Below are positions 43,718-53,411 of a DNA stretch of 64,000 bases, piece after piece (within the stretch, counting starts at the first letter, position 1; each line of letters opens with the position of its first letter). The position numbers and the translations under genes are program-made. The notes below the pieces were generated by a model that saw only the letters and a list, made by a program, of their open reading frames with translations, was not told where the DNA came from and ran no database searches. The DNA lies in the NCBI GenBank assembly GCA_947460595.1, contig CANHGS010000003.1, positions 203,738-267,737 on the forward strand. Reading direction: 5' to 3'. Origin of the DNA: Bacteroidota bacterium (GTDB lineage Bacteria > Bacteroidota > Bacteroidia > Chitinophagales > Chitinophagaceae).

Positions 43718-44063
43718 TGGATATTTTAAAATCCTAAATTAAGTGATTAGAAATTAGGAAATGGTTTTTAATTTAGTTAATAACTAATATTTTATTTATT
43801 GAATATCAATCTTTTAAATATACAAATCTTTTAAATTAATAATAACCTGAAATAATCCTATTTGTTGAATTGATTTAAATGGTTTTGAGTGCGCGGATCT
43901 ATTTTCGAATTATTATGAGATTAACTGAAGACTAAGTTGACCTTAATGACCCATTTGATAAAAATGGAATTGAGGGGTATGCTTAATTAATATAGTATTA
44001 TGAAAGACTAGCAATACTATTACCATTTAAAAAAGAATGTGAGTTCTATATAAAACAAGGATT
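43718..44063. other. 346-base AT-rich divergent intergenic region
   Basis: Contains a 12-base direct repeat AATCTTTTAAAT (about 43808 and 43825) that could bind a regulator. No gene or RNA recognised. It separates two divergent genes of unknown function. Confidence 0.5.
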
Positions 44064-44939
44064 ATGATGAACCTGTTAATAAGAGAACATTTTATTGGAA
44101 ACGAAACAGTAGATAGATTCACTAAAATTAAAGAGTCTAGTTCAAACTTTTCGTTTAATAGGCTTTTAGATATTAAGGTTATTAATAATTTATTAAACCC
44201 AAATTTATCAAGAAAATTAGAAAGAGAAAATTTTGGTAACGCGATAGAATATTTACTTGCCGAAATAAATGAGAGTGAAAGTCAAATAACAGTGAATCAT
44301 ATTATCAATGATTTAACTTTTTATCAAAAAGGGGATGATATAAAAACGGTTATAAAAGTTGGTCTATTAGTGTCTAGTTTTAATCCAGAAAAAATAATTT
44401 TTTTTAAAACACTAAATATCCTGTCCAATTCTAAAATAATATTTCTAATTAATAATTCAGATATAATAGAATGTAATAAATGTATTAGTCATTATTATGA
44501 AAGTGTTACAAGTACTATTTTAAAAGAATTTGCTATAATTGAGCTTGACCTATCTACATTTATTAGTTTAGCAAATGCAAAGAAAATTGAGACAAGATTC
44601 ATAGGAGCTGAAGGAAATATGGGTGAATCTGAATTTGATTACGAAGATTTACTTAATTTAAAAGGATGTTACAATGCAGTTTATGATGAGTACTTTGAAA
44701 CAGATAAATTAACAGAAGAGATTATAAAAAGGAGTGAGGATAAAGAGCGAATAATTAAAGAAATAAAATATAATGATCTTAAATTATTACAAGAAAAACT
44801 TGTAAATGTATTAACCGAACCTATAAATGATAACAGAGCTGAAGATGTGTCTATTCCTGACAAGGAAAAGAAAAGCAATGAACCATTTTGGTATGTCATA
44901 GCAGCAGTAATTATACTTTGTTTGTTTTTATTAATCTAA
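44064..44939 (+). CDS. unknown tail-anchored protein (291 aa)
   Basis: 291 residues (or 290 from the second ATG). Soluble, strongly Asn/Ile/Lys/Glu-rich body with predicted helices, and a single C-terminal transmembrane helix (about 273-290; FWYVIAAVIILCLFLLI) after a charged linker. No signal peptide, so a tail-anchored protein facing the cytoplasm is likely. The middle (KIIFFKTLNILSNSKIIFLI) has alternating hydrophobic strands. A+T content is well above the average of the window, pointing to horizontal origin. Function unknown. Confidence 0.6.
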   Translation: MMNLLIREHFIGNETVDRFTKIKESSSNFSFNRLLDIKVINNLLNPNLSRKLERENFGNAIEYLLAEINESESQITVNHIINDLTFYQKGDDIKTVIKVGLLVSSFNPEKIIFFKTLNILSNSKIIFLINNSDIIECNKCISHYYESVTSTILKEFAIIELDLSTFISLANAKKIETRFIGAEGNMGESEFDYEDLLNLKGCYNAVYDEYFETDKLTEEIIKRSEDKERIIKEIKYNDLKLLQEKLVNVLTEPINDNRAEDVSIPDKEKKSNEPFWYVIAAVIILCLFLLI

Positions 44940-45092
44940 GTACCGCTGTAAGATAATTAGGATAAAAAGCGACTCAATTCTTCTAGCTTCTAAATGACCA
45001 ATTACAAATAAAGAAATTCCGGGCTATTGCCATTCGCTAAAGTATTTAAAGAATTTATAGTTAATTGACATATAAAGTGAGACAGGGGAAAT

Positions 45093-45114
45093 TGGTTGCG
45101 CCAACAATCCCAGC
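45093..45114. repeat. short direct repeat, right copy
   Basis: TTGGTTGCGCCAACAATCCC followed by AGC; shares CCAACAATCCCAGC with 42203-42216. Lies 45 bases before the DUF2490 gene and marks the right edge of the AT-rich segment. Confidence 0.4.
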
Positions 45115-45158
45115 ATCACTCCAACTTTATACAGCATTTTTTTTATTTAATTTGTACC

Positions 45159-45836
45159 ATGAAACAACTACTAACCACTATCCTATTATTGATTGGCATA
45201 AATGTGACCGCCCAACAATCCGACGTAGGTAATTGGATGATCTATTTTGGCAACAAACAAATTAACAAAAAATGGAACTGGTGGCATGAGGCACAGTACC
45301 GCAGTTACAATGTATTGTTGAATGATGAAGAGCAATTATTATTAAGAACCGGAATAGGATACAATCTCTCAGAAAATAACAACAACCTTTTATTGGGATA
45401 TGCCTTTGTTCAGTCAACACCCTATACAGCCGGATCCAATAACAAGAACAACACCAACGAACATAGACTTTACCAACAGTTCATCACCAGACAACAGTTT
45501 GGAAAAGTATTCTTACAACACCGCTACAGACTAGAGGAGCGTTTCTTACCCAATAACAATTTTCGGTTTCGATTCCGCTATTTCCTGGGCTTGAATATCC
45601 CTTTCAACAAACCAACACTGGAAAAAAATGCGGTGTATCTCTCTGCCTACAATGAAATATTTCTACATTTAAATAGTCCCGTCTTTGATAGAGACAGAAT
45701 TTATGGGGCCATTGGATTTGGTCTAACCAATCAAATGAGAATAGAAACCGGATTGATGTACCAGGTATTAGAAAATGGTAACCGACCACAATTACAATTT
45801 GCCCTCTTCAATACCCTTCCCTTTAAGAAGAAATAA
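45159..45836 (+). CDS. DUF2490 family outer-membrane-type protein
   Basis: 225 residues from ATG 45159 (MKQLLTTILLLIGINVTAQQ, signal peptide); an upstream in-frame ATG at 45096 would place 21 residues before the signal and overlap the boundary repeat. DUF2490 hallmarks: GNWMIYFGNKQINKKWNWWHEAQYRSYN and LLLRTGIGYNL, with alternating aromatic strands and a C-terminal FALFNTLPFKKK, consistent with a 10-12-strand barrel. Role unknown. Confidence 0.8.
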   Translation: MKQLLTTILLLIGINVTAQQSDVGNWMIYFGNKQINKKWNWWHEAQYRSYNVLLNDEEQLLLRTGIGYNLSENNNNLLLGYAFVQSTPYTAGSNNKNNTNEHRLYQQFITRQQFGKVFLQHRYRLEERFLPNNNFRFRFRYFLGLNIPFNKPTLEKNAVYLSAYNEIFLHLNSPVFDRDRIYGAIGFGLTNQMRIETGLMYQVLENGNRPQLQFALFNTLPFKKK

Positions 45837-45965
45837 CTTGTTTTAATCAATTGGACGGCAAAACTGGCCAAGCATCCCTGAAACCTGCCTATGAAACGGC
45901 AGGCATTGGTGGACCAACTCCAACTTGCATTGTCATTAGCAAGCAAAAACTCGGCTTGGCTTTCC

Positions 45966-45973
45966 TATCTTTG
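45966..45973 (+). promoter_or_regulatory. -7 promoter box of the ABC ATPase gene
   Basis: TATCTTTG, exact consensus, four bases before the ATG at 45978; supports that start over an in-frame ATG at 45891. Confidence 0.55.
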
Positions 45974-45977
45974 GAAA

Positions 45978-46961
45978 ATGGGTTTTTTAGAGGTAAATAA
46001 TATCAGCAAATTACAGAACGGCAAACCCGTTGTAGATGCGGTGAGCTTTACCCAAGCACCCTTTCAAAAACTGGCCATTGCAGGAGAAACCGGATCTGGC
46101 AAGAGCAGTTTGCTAAAAATGATTGCAGGGCTGGTTCAGCCCGATGATGGTATGATTCGGTTCAATGACAAACACGTACTCGGACCAGAATATAGACTAG
46201 TGCCAGGTCATCCAGAAATTGCTTATCTCTCCCAACATTTTGAACTCAGGAATTCTTATCGTGTGGAAGAATTGTTGTCTTATGCCAATAAGCTAAGCAA
46301 TGAAATGGCCAATGCCATTTTTGAAGTATGTATGATCAACCACTTAGTCAAGCGCAAAACAGATCAGTTGTCTGGTGGAGAGCGCCAACGCATTGCCATT
46401 GCGCGATTGTTGATAGGCTCTCCCAAACTACTCCTGCTAGACGAGCCCTATTCTAATTTAGATTTGATTCATAAAAATATCCTGAAAGATGTGATTAGAG
46501 AGATAGGTGAAACCTTGCAAATTACCTGTCTCTTGGTCTCTCATGACCCTACGGATATCTTGCCATGGGCCAACGAAGTCATGCTCATGCAGCATGGAAA
46601 AATTGTTCAGTCTGGTGCCCCTGAATATGTGTATCAACACCCTAGTAATACCTATACTGCATCCCTTTTAGGTAAGTACCAGATTCTACCCCCGCAGCTG
46701 GCAGACCTACTCTTACCCTATAGTGGTTCAGCACCCTTGGGTAAAAAAATCTTTGTGCGGCCGGGAAATTTTAAGATTACCAGTGTAGATCATGGCGTGG
46801 CCGCACAAGTGCGCAACATACAATTCATGGTAGGGTTTTATGAACTAGAACTGGTGGTAGAAAATACCATCATTTATATTCATACCCTTAATAGGCATGT
46901 ACAAAAAAATGAGATCATTTTTATAGCACTAGATACCAAGACCATTCAATTTCTGGGTTAA
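45978..46961 (+). CDS. ABC transporter ATP-binding protein with C-terminal TOBE-like region
   Basis: 327 residues. Walker A GETGSGKSS, Q-loop LSQHFELRNSYRVEELL, signature LSGGERQRIAIARLL, Walker B LLLLDEPYSNLD, H-loop LVSHDP. Residues about 235-327 (KKIFVRPGNFKITSVDHG, VRNIQFMVGFYELELVVENT) resemble the TOBE domain of ModC/PotA/sugar importer ATPases. No permease or binding protein is nearby, so the transported substrate is unknown. It lies 16 bases before the GH20 gene. Confidence 0.9.
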   Translation: MGFLEVNNISKLQNGKPVVDAVSFTQAPFQKLAIAGETGSGKSSLLKMIAGLVQPDDGMIRFNDKHVLGPEYRLVPGHPEIAYLSQHFELRNSYRVEELLSYANKLSNEMANAIFEVCMINHLVKRKTDQLSGGERQRIAIARLLIGSPKLLLLDEPYSNLDLIHKNILKDVIREIGETLQITCLLVSHDPTDILPWANEVMLMQHGKIVQSGAPEYVYQHPSNTYTASLLGKYQILPPQLADLLLPYSGSAPLGKKIFVRPGNFKITSVDHGVAAQVRNIQFMVGFYELELVVENTIIYIHTLNRHVQKNEIIFIALDTKTIQFLG

Positions 46962-46977
46962 CCTTCAAAAAAATAAT

Positions 46978-48600
46978 ATGCGCAGTTACTTCACCATCCT
47001 ATGTTTTTGCTATTTGGTAAATGCCATTGGCCAAAATAATCATGGTATCATTCCAAAGCCAGTCAGCTATCAAAGTCTTTCTAAAAAAGCAGTTACCATT
47101 AATGCACAGACCCAAATTATTGGACCGGCTCAATATCTGGCGCAACTCCATTATTTAAGTGTTTCCTTACAAAATCAAACAGGTTTAAACTTGGGGATCA
47201 ATGCTCCAAAACGTCAAGGATCAGCCATTGTTGTAAAACAAGACAACAAATTGATTGATCATGCAGAAATGTACTTACTGGAATCAAAGGACAATGAAAT
47301 CAGGATCACGGTAAAAGACTTAAGAGGACTGGTCAATGCCATACAAACCCTATTACAACTTTGTCCCTTACAAAAAAGCAGCAGCTTTGAAGTTGCAGCG
47401 GTACAAATCAAAGACTATCCAAGGTTTGAATACAGGGGTATGCATTTAGACGTAGTACGTCATATGTTCCCCTTGGAGTTTATTAAAAAATACATTGACT
47501 ATTTAACTTTTCACAAATTCAACACCTTTCACTGGCATTTAACGGATGACCAAGGATGGCGCATAGAAATCCTATCCTATCCCAAACTCAATACCATTGG
47601 CTCATGGCGCAATGCCACGCTGATAGGGCATTTCAAGGATACACCTGCACGTTATGATAGCACCCGCTATGGAGGTTTCTATACCAGAAAAGAAGTTAAA
47701 GAAGTGATAGCTTATGCAGCATTGCGCGGCATTGAAGTGATTCCAGAAATAGACATACCTGGCCATAGCCGCGCAACCATCACCGCCTACCCTGAGTTCA
47801 GTACCAAACCCGATACTACTTGGAATGTAGCCACTACCTGGGGCATGTACAATCGACAGAATAATGTGCTGGCACCCAGACCAGCAACCTTCACTTTCTT
47901 AAGAACCATCTTCCATGAAATCTCAGACCTCTTCCCTTCAAAATATATACATGTGGGTGGAGACGAATGCAGCAAACTCTGGTGGAAAGCCGATCCATTC
48001 TCGCAAGCATTCATGAAAGAAAAAGGACTCAAAGACGAGCACGCATTGCAAACCTATTTTATTAGTCAATCAGCCAAATTTTTGAAAGAAAAAAACAAAC
48101 AAGTCATTGGCTGGCATGAGATCCTGGAAGGAGAATTAGACACATCGGCCATTGTCATGAACTGGGGCGGTGCCAAAGAAGGCATTGAAGCCGGCAAACT
48201 GAAACATCGCGTGATTATGACCCCAGGCAAGCCCTATTATTTTGACCATTACCAATCACATGATCCCAAAGATTCATTGGCCATTCACGGCTATAATACC
48301 ATGGATTCTGTGTACCAATATGATCCAGTACCTGCCGCTCTGCGCGATGCTAAATTGGACCAATACATTATTGGCGGACAAGCCAATGTTTGGACGGAAT
48401 ATATGGGTTATGGAACCAAGGTAGAATACATGATTTTTCCACGCATGACCGCTTTGAGTGAATCATTGTGGACCCCTGCAGCAGATAAAAACCTAGACGA
48501 TTTTCGCCGTCGTTTAAAACAGAATATGCTGCCTCGATACGATTTTTGGGGAGCCCATTATTTTAAACAATGGGAACAATGGACCAGGGACAAACAATAA
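46978..48600 (+). CDS. beta-N-acetylhexosaminidase, GH20
   Basis: 540 residues with signal peptide (MRSYFTILCFCYLVNAIGQ). GH20b domain (about 25-145) then the catalytic barrel: YPRFEYRGMHLDVVRHMFP, KFNTFHWHLTDDQGWRIEI, PEIDIPGHSRATITAYPE and the catalytic HVGGDECSKLWW (Asp-Glu pair). Later WHEIL and YDPVP segments form the active site rim. It removes terminal GlcNAc or GalNAc from glycans in the periplasm or at the surface. Probably cotranscribed with the ABC ATPase. Confidence 0.95.
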   Translation: MRSYFTILCFCYLVNAIGQNNHGIIPKPVSYQSLSKKAVTINAQTQIIGPAQYLAQLHYLSVSLQNQTGLNLGINAPKRQGSAIVVKQDNKLIDHAEMYLLESKDNEIRITVKDLRGLVNAIQTLLQLCPLQKSSSFEVAAVQIKDYPRFEYRGMHLDVVRHMFPLEFIKKYIDYLTFHKFNTFHWHLTDDQGWRIEILSYPKLNTIGSWRNATLIGHFKDTPARYDSTRYGGFYTRKEVKEVIAYAALRGIEVIPEIDIPGHSRATITAYPEFSTKPDTTWNVATTWGMYNRQNNVLAPRPATFTFLRTIFHEISDLFPSKYIHVGGDECSKLWWKADPFSQAFMKEKGLKDEHALQTYFISQSAKFLKEKNKQVIGWHEILEGELDTSAIVMNWGGAKEGIEAGKLKHRVIMTPGKPYYFDHYQSHDPKDSLAIHGYNTMDSVYQYDPVPAALRDAKLDQYIIGGQANVWTEYMGYGTKVEYMIFPRMTALSESLWTPAADKNLDDFRRRLKQNMLPRYDFWGAHYFKQWEQWTRDKQ

Positions 48601-48661
48601 CAACTGTTTATGGGTTTTAAAAATTAAATTCGTGAGATAAATTAGACGCCATCTATTATCC

Positions 48662-51600
48662 ATGAATGCTTGCAAATCATTTGGCTTATTGCTCATTAGT
48701 TGTTTAATGTCATTGGCATCAACAGCTCAAACCGATACGGCATTTTGGTTTGGTGCACCGGCTATTACAAATGGTCATGGCAATGCACCCATTCTAATGC
48801 GGCTATCTAGTTATGCCAACCCAGCTGATATTATCATCAGTATGCCAGCAGACCCCAGCTTTGTTCCCATACCCATTCACTTAGATCCTTATTCTGCTTT
48901 CTCAGCCAACCTTACCGGTTTTTTAAATAAAATAGAAACCAAGCCCAGCAACACGGTCTTGAACAATGGACTTAAAGTAAGTGCTACCAGTAATATCTCG
49001 GCCTATTATGAAGTACAGGGAAAAAGGGAGCCCAATTATGTAAACCCAGAAATTTTTGCCCTCAAGGGAAATATTAGTAAGGGAACAGCCTTTATGATTC
49101 CAGGCCAAACAAGGTTTGGCAATGGATCAAACTATACCCCCTTACCCAGAAACGGGTTTGTAATTACGGCAACGGAAGACAATACTTTCATAGAAATTAT
49201 TCCTAGTAAAGAGGCCGTTGGCCATAATGCTGGCGTAAAATTTGGCGTCACGCTTAACAAAGGACAATGCTATGCCGTAACGGCCCAATATCTAGACGGA
49301 CCCAATCACCTAGTGGGAAGTACGGTGACTTCCAATAAACTGATTACCATAACGGTCTATGATGATTCCATTGGGTCTCCCACTACCTGCAGAGATCTGG
49401 TAGGAGACCAAATTATTCCAGAAGAAAGCAATGGAAATGAGTTTGTCATTATTAAGGGAGAACTTTCTATTAGCCCGGATTTTGGAGACTACTTTTATGT
49501 ACTAGCCACTACCGATGCTACCCAAGTTTTTGTCAATGGTACACTGGTAGCAACTATTAACCGAGGACAGGTCTATGAAGGCATTTTGAACCAGCCCAGT
49601 GCTTATGTAAAAACTAGTAATCCTGTTTATTTAAATCAGGTAACTGGATTAGGTTGTGAAATGGCCGCTACCAATCTACCCAGTATTAGATGCACGGGTT
49701 CCTCACTAGTATCATTTTTGCGCTCTGTGAATACGGCTTTCTATTTAAACCTGCTCTGCAAAGCCACTGATATTAATGGTTTTCAGTTAAACGGAAAAAC
49801 AGGTGTTATTACTTCCAGTATGTTCAATACGGTACCCGGCACCAGTGGAGAATGGATGTATGCCAAGATCAGTACTTTGAATTTACCCAATTTAAATCTG
49901 TTGATTCCAGATGGAGTGAACACAACAGTCTCTAATACTTTAGGACTATTTCACTTAGGATTTTTAAACGGGTCCAGTGGTGCGGGAAACGTATTGGGCT
50001 ATTTTTCCAACTACGCGCAAACAACCTTGTCTCCTCAAATTGCAGGACTTACCTGCGCGGGCAGCAATATCAACCTCCAAGTATCCCAAGTTATTGGCGC
50101 TACTTATCAATGGACGGGACCCAATGGATTTACTAGTACCATTTACAATCCCAGCATCCCCAATGCTACTACCACCAATAGCGGATTATATACGGTGGCC
50201 ATGAATATTTTAGGATGTGGCATTTTCAGAGATAGTATTGATTTGACCGTACACCCAACACCCACTATCACTATATCGCCCAATGATTCTATTTGTCAGG
50301 GACAAACAAAAAACTTAATCCTCACACCCACCGGAACGGCACCCTGGCGCGTGGGTTATACCGATGGTACCAAAACAGATACACTTACCATTACTACTGC
50401 ACCTTATACATTTGCTGTATCGCCAACGGCCAAAACTACTTATACCCTTAAAAGTATTACTGATGCCAATTCTTGCACAGCCGCATCCCTAACAGGAGCG
50501 CCCAATCTGAGCAGCACCATCTCATTATATACCAAACCCGTTCCAGCATTTACAGTATCAGCACCTGCCTGCGAGAACCAACTATTTACCTTTACAGATC
50601 AGTCAATAGCTAATACCAGTGGGCTTGCGCGATGGTATTGGAATTTTAAAGACGGTAGCACCAAGGATACCACTGGCGGTGGAAATTTTACTAAAAGCTT
50701 TGCTACATGGGGTACTTATCCTGTTCAATTATTGGTTGAATCAAACAAAGGATGTTTGAGTGATACGGTCATCACTAATGTGGCTGTGCATCCCAGGCCT
50801 TTGGTTGGATTCATACTTCCTAAAGTTTGCTTGAGCGATGCTTCTGCTTTGTTTATTGACACAACTACCATTGCAGATGGATCAGCTGCACAGATGACTT
50901 ATCTCTGGAATTTTAATGGGGGTACACCAGCAATTACGCCCGGACCCAATACGTTAACAAGTACCTTACAAAACCCATCTATTAAGTACAATAAATCTGC
51001 GGATTATCAAGTGTCGCTAGTGGTAAGCTCTAACGATGGTTGCGTGAGCAATCTCACCAAAACCTTTACCGTGAATGGTTCTGTGCCCAAGAGTCAATTT
51101 GTAGTATTGCAACCAGCAGCCATTTGTAGCAATGATTCTGTACGCATAAAAAATACTTCTACCGTAGATTTTGGCGTAGTTACCCGCGTAGAAATTACAT
51201 GGGATTTTCTCAACGCACCATCGGTCAAGACCATTGATGATGATCCCTATTTTAACAAAGTCTATGCGTATCGTTACGCTAATTTTCAAAGCCCGGTGAG
51301 CAAACCCATTTCTGTACAGTTCAAAGCATTTTCTGGAAGCGCCAGTGCTTGCGCCGATAGTAGTACCCAAGTAATTACACTGAATCAAAGCCCAAAAGTG
51401 GGCTTTAGCATCATGCCCAGCATTTGTCTGGAAGCCGCTCCCAGAGCCATTTTGCAAACCAATTATGATAATGCCGTTGCGGGAACATTTAATTACACAG
51501 GCACAGGTGTGAGTACAGCGGGTTTGTTTAGTCCGGCTATTGCAGGAGTGGGTGTTTATCCTATTCAGTTTATGCAAACATCAGCCAAGGGCTGTAAGGA

Positions 51601-52918
51601 TTCTGCAACGCAATCCATTCGTGTATGGCCAAGCCCAGTGGCCAAATGGGGTGTAGCTTCTCCAGTTTGTGAAAAAAATGCACTCGTTTTTTCTGATAGT
51701 TCCATAGCTAATTATAGCAATATTGTACAACGCAATTGGGTGTATGGAGATGGCAATACCGCAGTGCGCAACAATGCCAATGACTATAGCTATACTTATG
51801 CATCTGCCAATAGTTATAGCGCCAGTTTGCGCGTTACCACCGATAGTGGCTGCGTGAGTGCGCTCAACACACAGACCATTAAAGTGCATCCGATTCCTGT
51901 TGTAGACTTTAGTATTCCGCAAATTTGTTTACCCGATGGTAGGGGCCAATTTTCTAGCAGCACTACTATCGGCGATGGCACTACTGCACTCTTGAGTTAT
52001 CGCTGGAACTTCAATGATCCCAATGATGCTAGCTCAAGTACCTTACCCAATCCCAACCATCGCTTTAGTGCAGTGGGTCCTTATCCCATTCAATTAATAG
52101 TGCGCAGCAATAATAACTGCGTTGATAGTAGTACCAAAATTATCTCCAGTATTTATCCGCAACCCAAAGCTATTTTTAGTGCATCGGCCACCGCCATTTG
52201 TGTGAATGATGCTATTCAATTCACGGACCTCAGTGATGGTAAAACCAGCGCCATTAGTACTTGGATTTGGAATTTTTCTGCGGGTAATACGGCCAATATT
52301 CAAAACCCGTTGCAGCTGTTTCGCGATAGTGGTTTGGTGCAAATGGCTTTGCATATTTTCAATGCGCAGGGTTGTGTGAGTGATACGGCTTTGCAAACTA
52401 TCACCGTGTCTCCTTATCCCAAACTAGATTTAGGTCCTGACTTAAAAGTATTGCAAAATGGGCAAGCCAGTTTGAAACCGTTGTATGTATATGGCAGTGG
52501 GCTTAGTTATCTCTGGACGCCTTCTACCTACCTAGATTCGGATACCGCCGCCGTTCCTAAAAGCAAACCCTTGGTTGATATTACCTATCAATTGAAACTC
52601 TCTAACCAGGCTGGTTGTAGCGTTACAGACAATATTTTTGTGGAAGTACTAAAATTTCCTCAAGTGCCCAATGCTTTTTCACCCAATGGCGATGGCATTA
52701 ATGATACTTGGCGCATTCCTTATTTAGACACTTATCCCGGTGCCACCGTTGACGTCTTTAACCGCTATGGTCAAAAAGTATTTTCTTCCCTGGGCTACGC
52801 CACCGAATGGACCGGCAAGTTCAATGGCAAAGCACTTCCACTGGGTACTTACTATTATATGATCAATCCCAAAAACGGATTAGAGATTATTAGTGGGGCA
52901 GTGACAATTGTTTACTAA
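48662..52918 (+). CDS. large T9SS-exported surface protein with IgGFc-binding-like N-terminus and PKD repeats
   Basis: 1418 residues. Signal peptide (to about 23), an N-terminal region (about 30-450) like the IgGFc-binding domain of surface and mucin-type proteins (GNAPILMRLSSYANPADI, ISAYYEVQGKREPNYVNPE, NGFVITATEDNTFIEIIPS), Ig-like stretch (about 455-530), several PKD-type modules (WNFKDGSTKDTT, WNFNGGTP, WVYGDGNTAV, WNFNDPNDASS, WNFSAGNT) and a C-terminal gliding/T9SS type B domain (PNAFSPNGDGINDTWRIP, VDVFNRYGQKVFSS, NGKALPLGTYYY). Probably a cell-surface adhesin or matrix protein. Confidence 0.88.
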   Translation: MNACKSFGLLLISCLMSLASTAQTDTAFWFGAPAITNGHGNAPILMRLSSYANPADIIISMPADPSFVPIPIHLDPYSAFSANLTGFLNKIETKPSNTVLNNGLKVSATSNISAYYEVQGKREPNYVNPEIFALKGNISKGTAFMIPGQTRFGNGSNYTPLPRNGFVITATEDNTFIEIIPSKEAVGHNAGVKFGVTLNKGQCYAVTAQYLDGPNHLVGSTVTSNKLITITVYDDSIGSPTTCRDLVGDQIIPEESNGNEFVIIKGELSISPDFGDYFYVLATTDATQVFVNGTLVATINRGQVYEGILNQPSAYVKTSNPVYLNQVTGLGCEMAATNLPSIRCTGSSLVSFLRSVNTAFYLNLLCKATDINGFQLNGKTGVITSSMFNTVPGTSGEWMYAKISTLNLPNLNLLIPDGVNTTVSNTLGLFHLGFLNGSSGAGNVLGYFSNYAQTTLSPQIAGLTCAGSNINLQVSQVIGATYQWTGPNGFTSTIYNPSIPNATTTNSGLYTVAMNILGCGIFRDSIDLTVHPTPTITISPNDSICQGQTKNLILTPTGTAPWRVGYTDGTKTDTLTITTAPYTFAVSPTAKTTYTLKSITDANSCTAASLTGAPNLSSTISLYTKPVPAFTVSAPACENQLFTFTDQSIANTSGLARWYWNFKDGSTKDTTGGGNFTKSFATWGTYPVQLLVESNKGCLSDTVITNVAVHPRPLVGFILPKVCLSDASALFIDTTTIADGSAAQMTYLWNFNGGTPAITPGPNTLTSTLQNPSIKYNKSADYQVSLVVSSNDGCVSNLTKTFTVNGSVPKSQFVVLQPAAICSNDSVRIKNTSTVDFGVVTRVEITWDFLNAPSVKTIDDDPYFNKVYAYRYANFQSPVSKPISVQFKAFSGSASACADSSTQVITLNQSPKVGFSIMPSICLEAAPRAILQTNYDNAVAGTFNYTGTGVSTAGLFSPAIAGVGVYPIQFMQTSAKGCKDSATQSIRVWPSPVAKWGVASPVCEKNALVFSDSSIANYSNIVQRNWVYGDGNTAVRNNANDYSYTYASANSYSASLRVTTDSGCVSALNTQTIKVHPIPVVDFSIPQICLPDGRGQFSSSTTIGDGTTALLSYRWNFNDPNDASSSTLPNPNHRFSAVGPYPIQLIVRSNNNCVDSSTKIISSIYPQPKAIFSASATAICVNDAIQFTDLSDGKTSAISTWIWNFSAGNTANIQNPLQLFRDSGLVQMALHIFNAQGCVSDTALQTITVSPYPKLDLGPDLKVLQNGQASLKPLYVYGSGLSYLWTPSTYLDSDTAAVPKSKPLVDITYQLKLSNQAGCSVTDNIFVEVLKFPQVPNAFSPNGDGINDTWRIPYLDTYPGATVDVFNRYGQKVFSSLGYATEWTGKFNGKALPLGTYYYMINPKNGLEIISGAVTIVY

Positions 52919-52939
52919 TTCTATTTCAAGATTTGCAAC

Positions 52940-53248
52940 TTAGACAATCATATTGTTTTCATGAATTGCATAACTGAGGTACTCGAAATTTGTCCCAGTC
53001 TTATAGACGGTCACAATGTAATGCCGTGATTCGTGCTTGCTCAAAGTTGTATTTCCTTCGCGTCTACCCTGGAGCTGGTCAAAAAGCAGCGCTGCTGCTA
53101 ATTGCCCTGCCTCCGGCACCGCTCCAGAAAGGCCGCTCAGAAAACACAACTCTTGAGCGGCGATAGTCCGTTTATTTGGGGGATGTTTTGGTGCCTGTAG
53201 TTTGTTGACTATGTCTTGTTGAATTTCTTTTTTATTAATTTCTGACAT
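52940..53248 (-). CDS. hypothetical protein (102 aa), intact copy of a duplicated gene
   Basis: 102 residues, soluble. The conserved centre SGLSGAVPEAGQLAAALLFD and RREGNTTLSKHESRHYIVTV is also found, broken, on the other strand at 54352-54585. I recognise no family. Its coding region is G+C-richer than the adjoining AT-rich genes. Starts MSEINKKEIQQDIVNKLQ. It points away from the two AT-rich genes that lie between the two copies. Confidence 0.55.
   Translation of the reverse strand: MSEINKKEIQQDIVNKLQAPKHPPNKRTIAAQELCFLSGLSGAVPEAGQLAAALLFDQLQGRREGNTTLSKHESRHYIVTVYKTGTNFEYLSYAIHENNMIV
53021..53199. repeat. 179-bp inverted repeat, left arm
   Basis: Reverse complement of 54365-54543 with about 6 differences in 179 bases (my count by eye). 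Lies wholly inside the 102-codon gene. Confidence 0.95.
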
Positions 53249-53411
53249 TTCAATTGATAAGACACTAAAATAATTTTAGTCAACTGTTTTTATTCCCTAT
53301 TGCAATTAGTCATTGAGTCTATTAATATTAAACTATGATTCAAATTAATCAGATATCGTAGTAAGTCAAACTATGTTAGGGGTATTCCCATTTTGCAATT
53401 AATTCAATATC
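53249..53411. other. short AT-rich intergenic region
   Basis: Divergent region between the 102-aa gene and the lipoprotein gene; no exact promoter box found. Confidence 0.4.

Noticed and set aside
51017..51922. Long open frames on the strand opposite the PKD protein
   Set aside because: They mirror the repetitive Ser/Thr/Asn-rich coding strand and show no domains; the plus-strand gene is certain.
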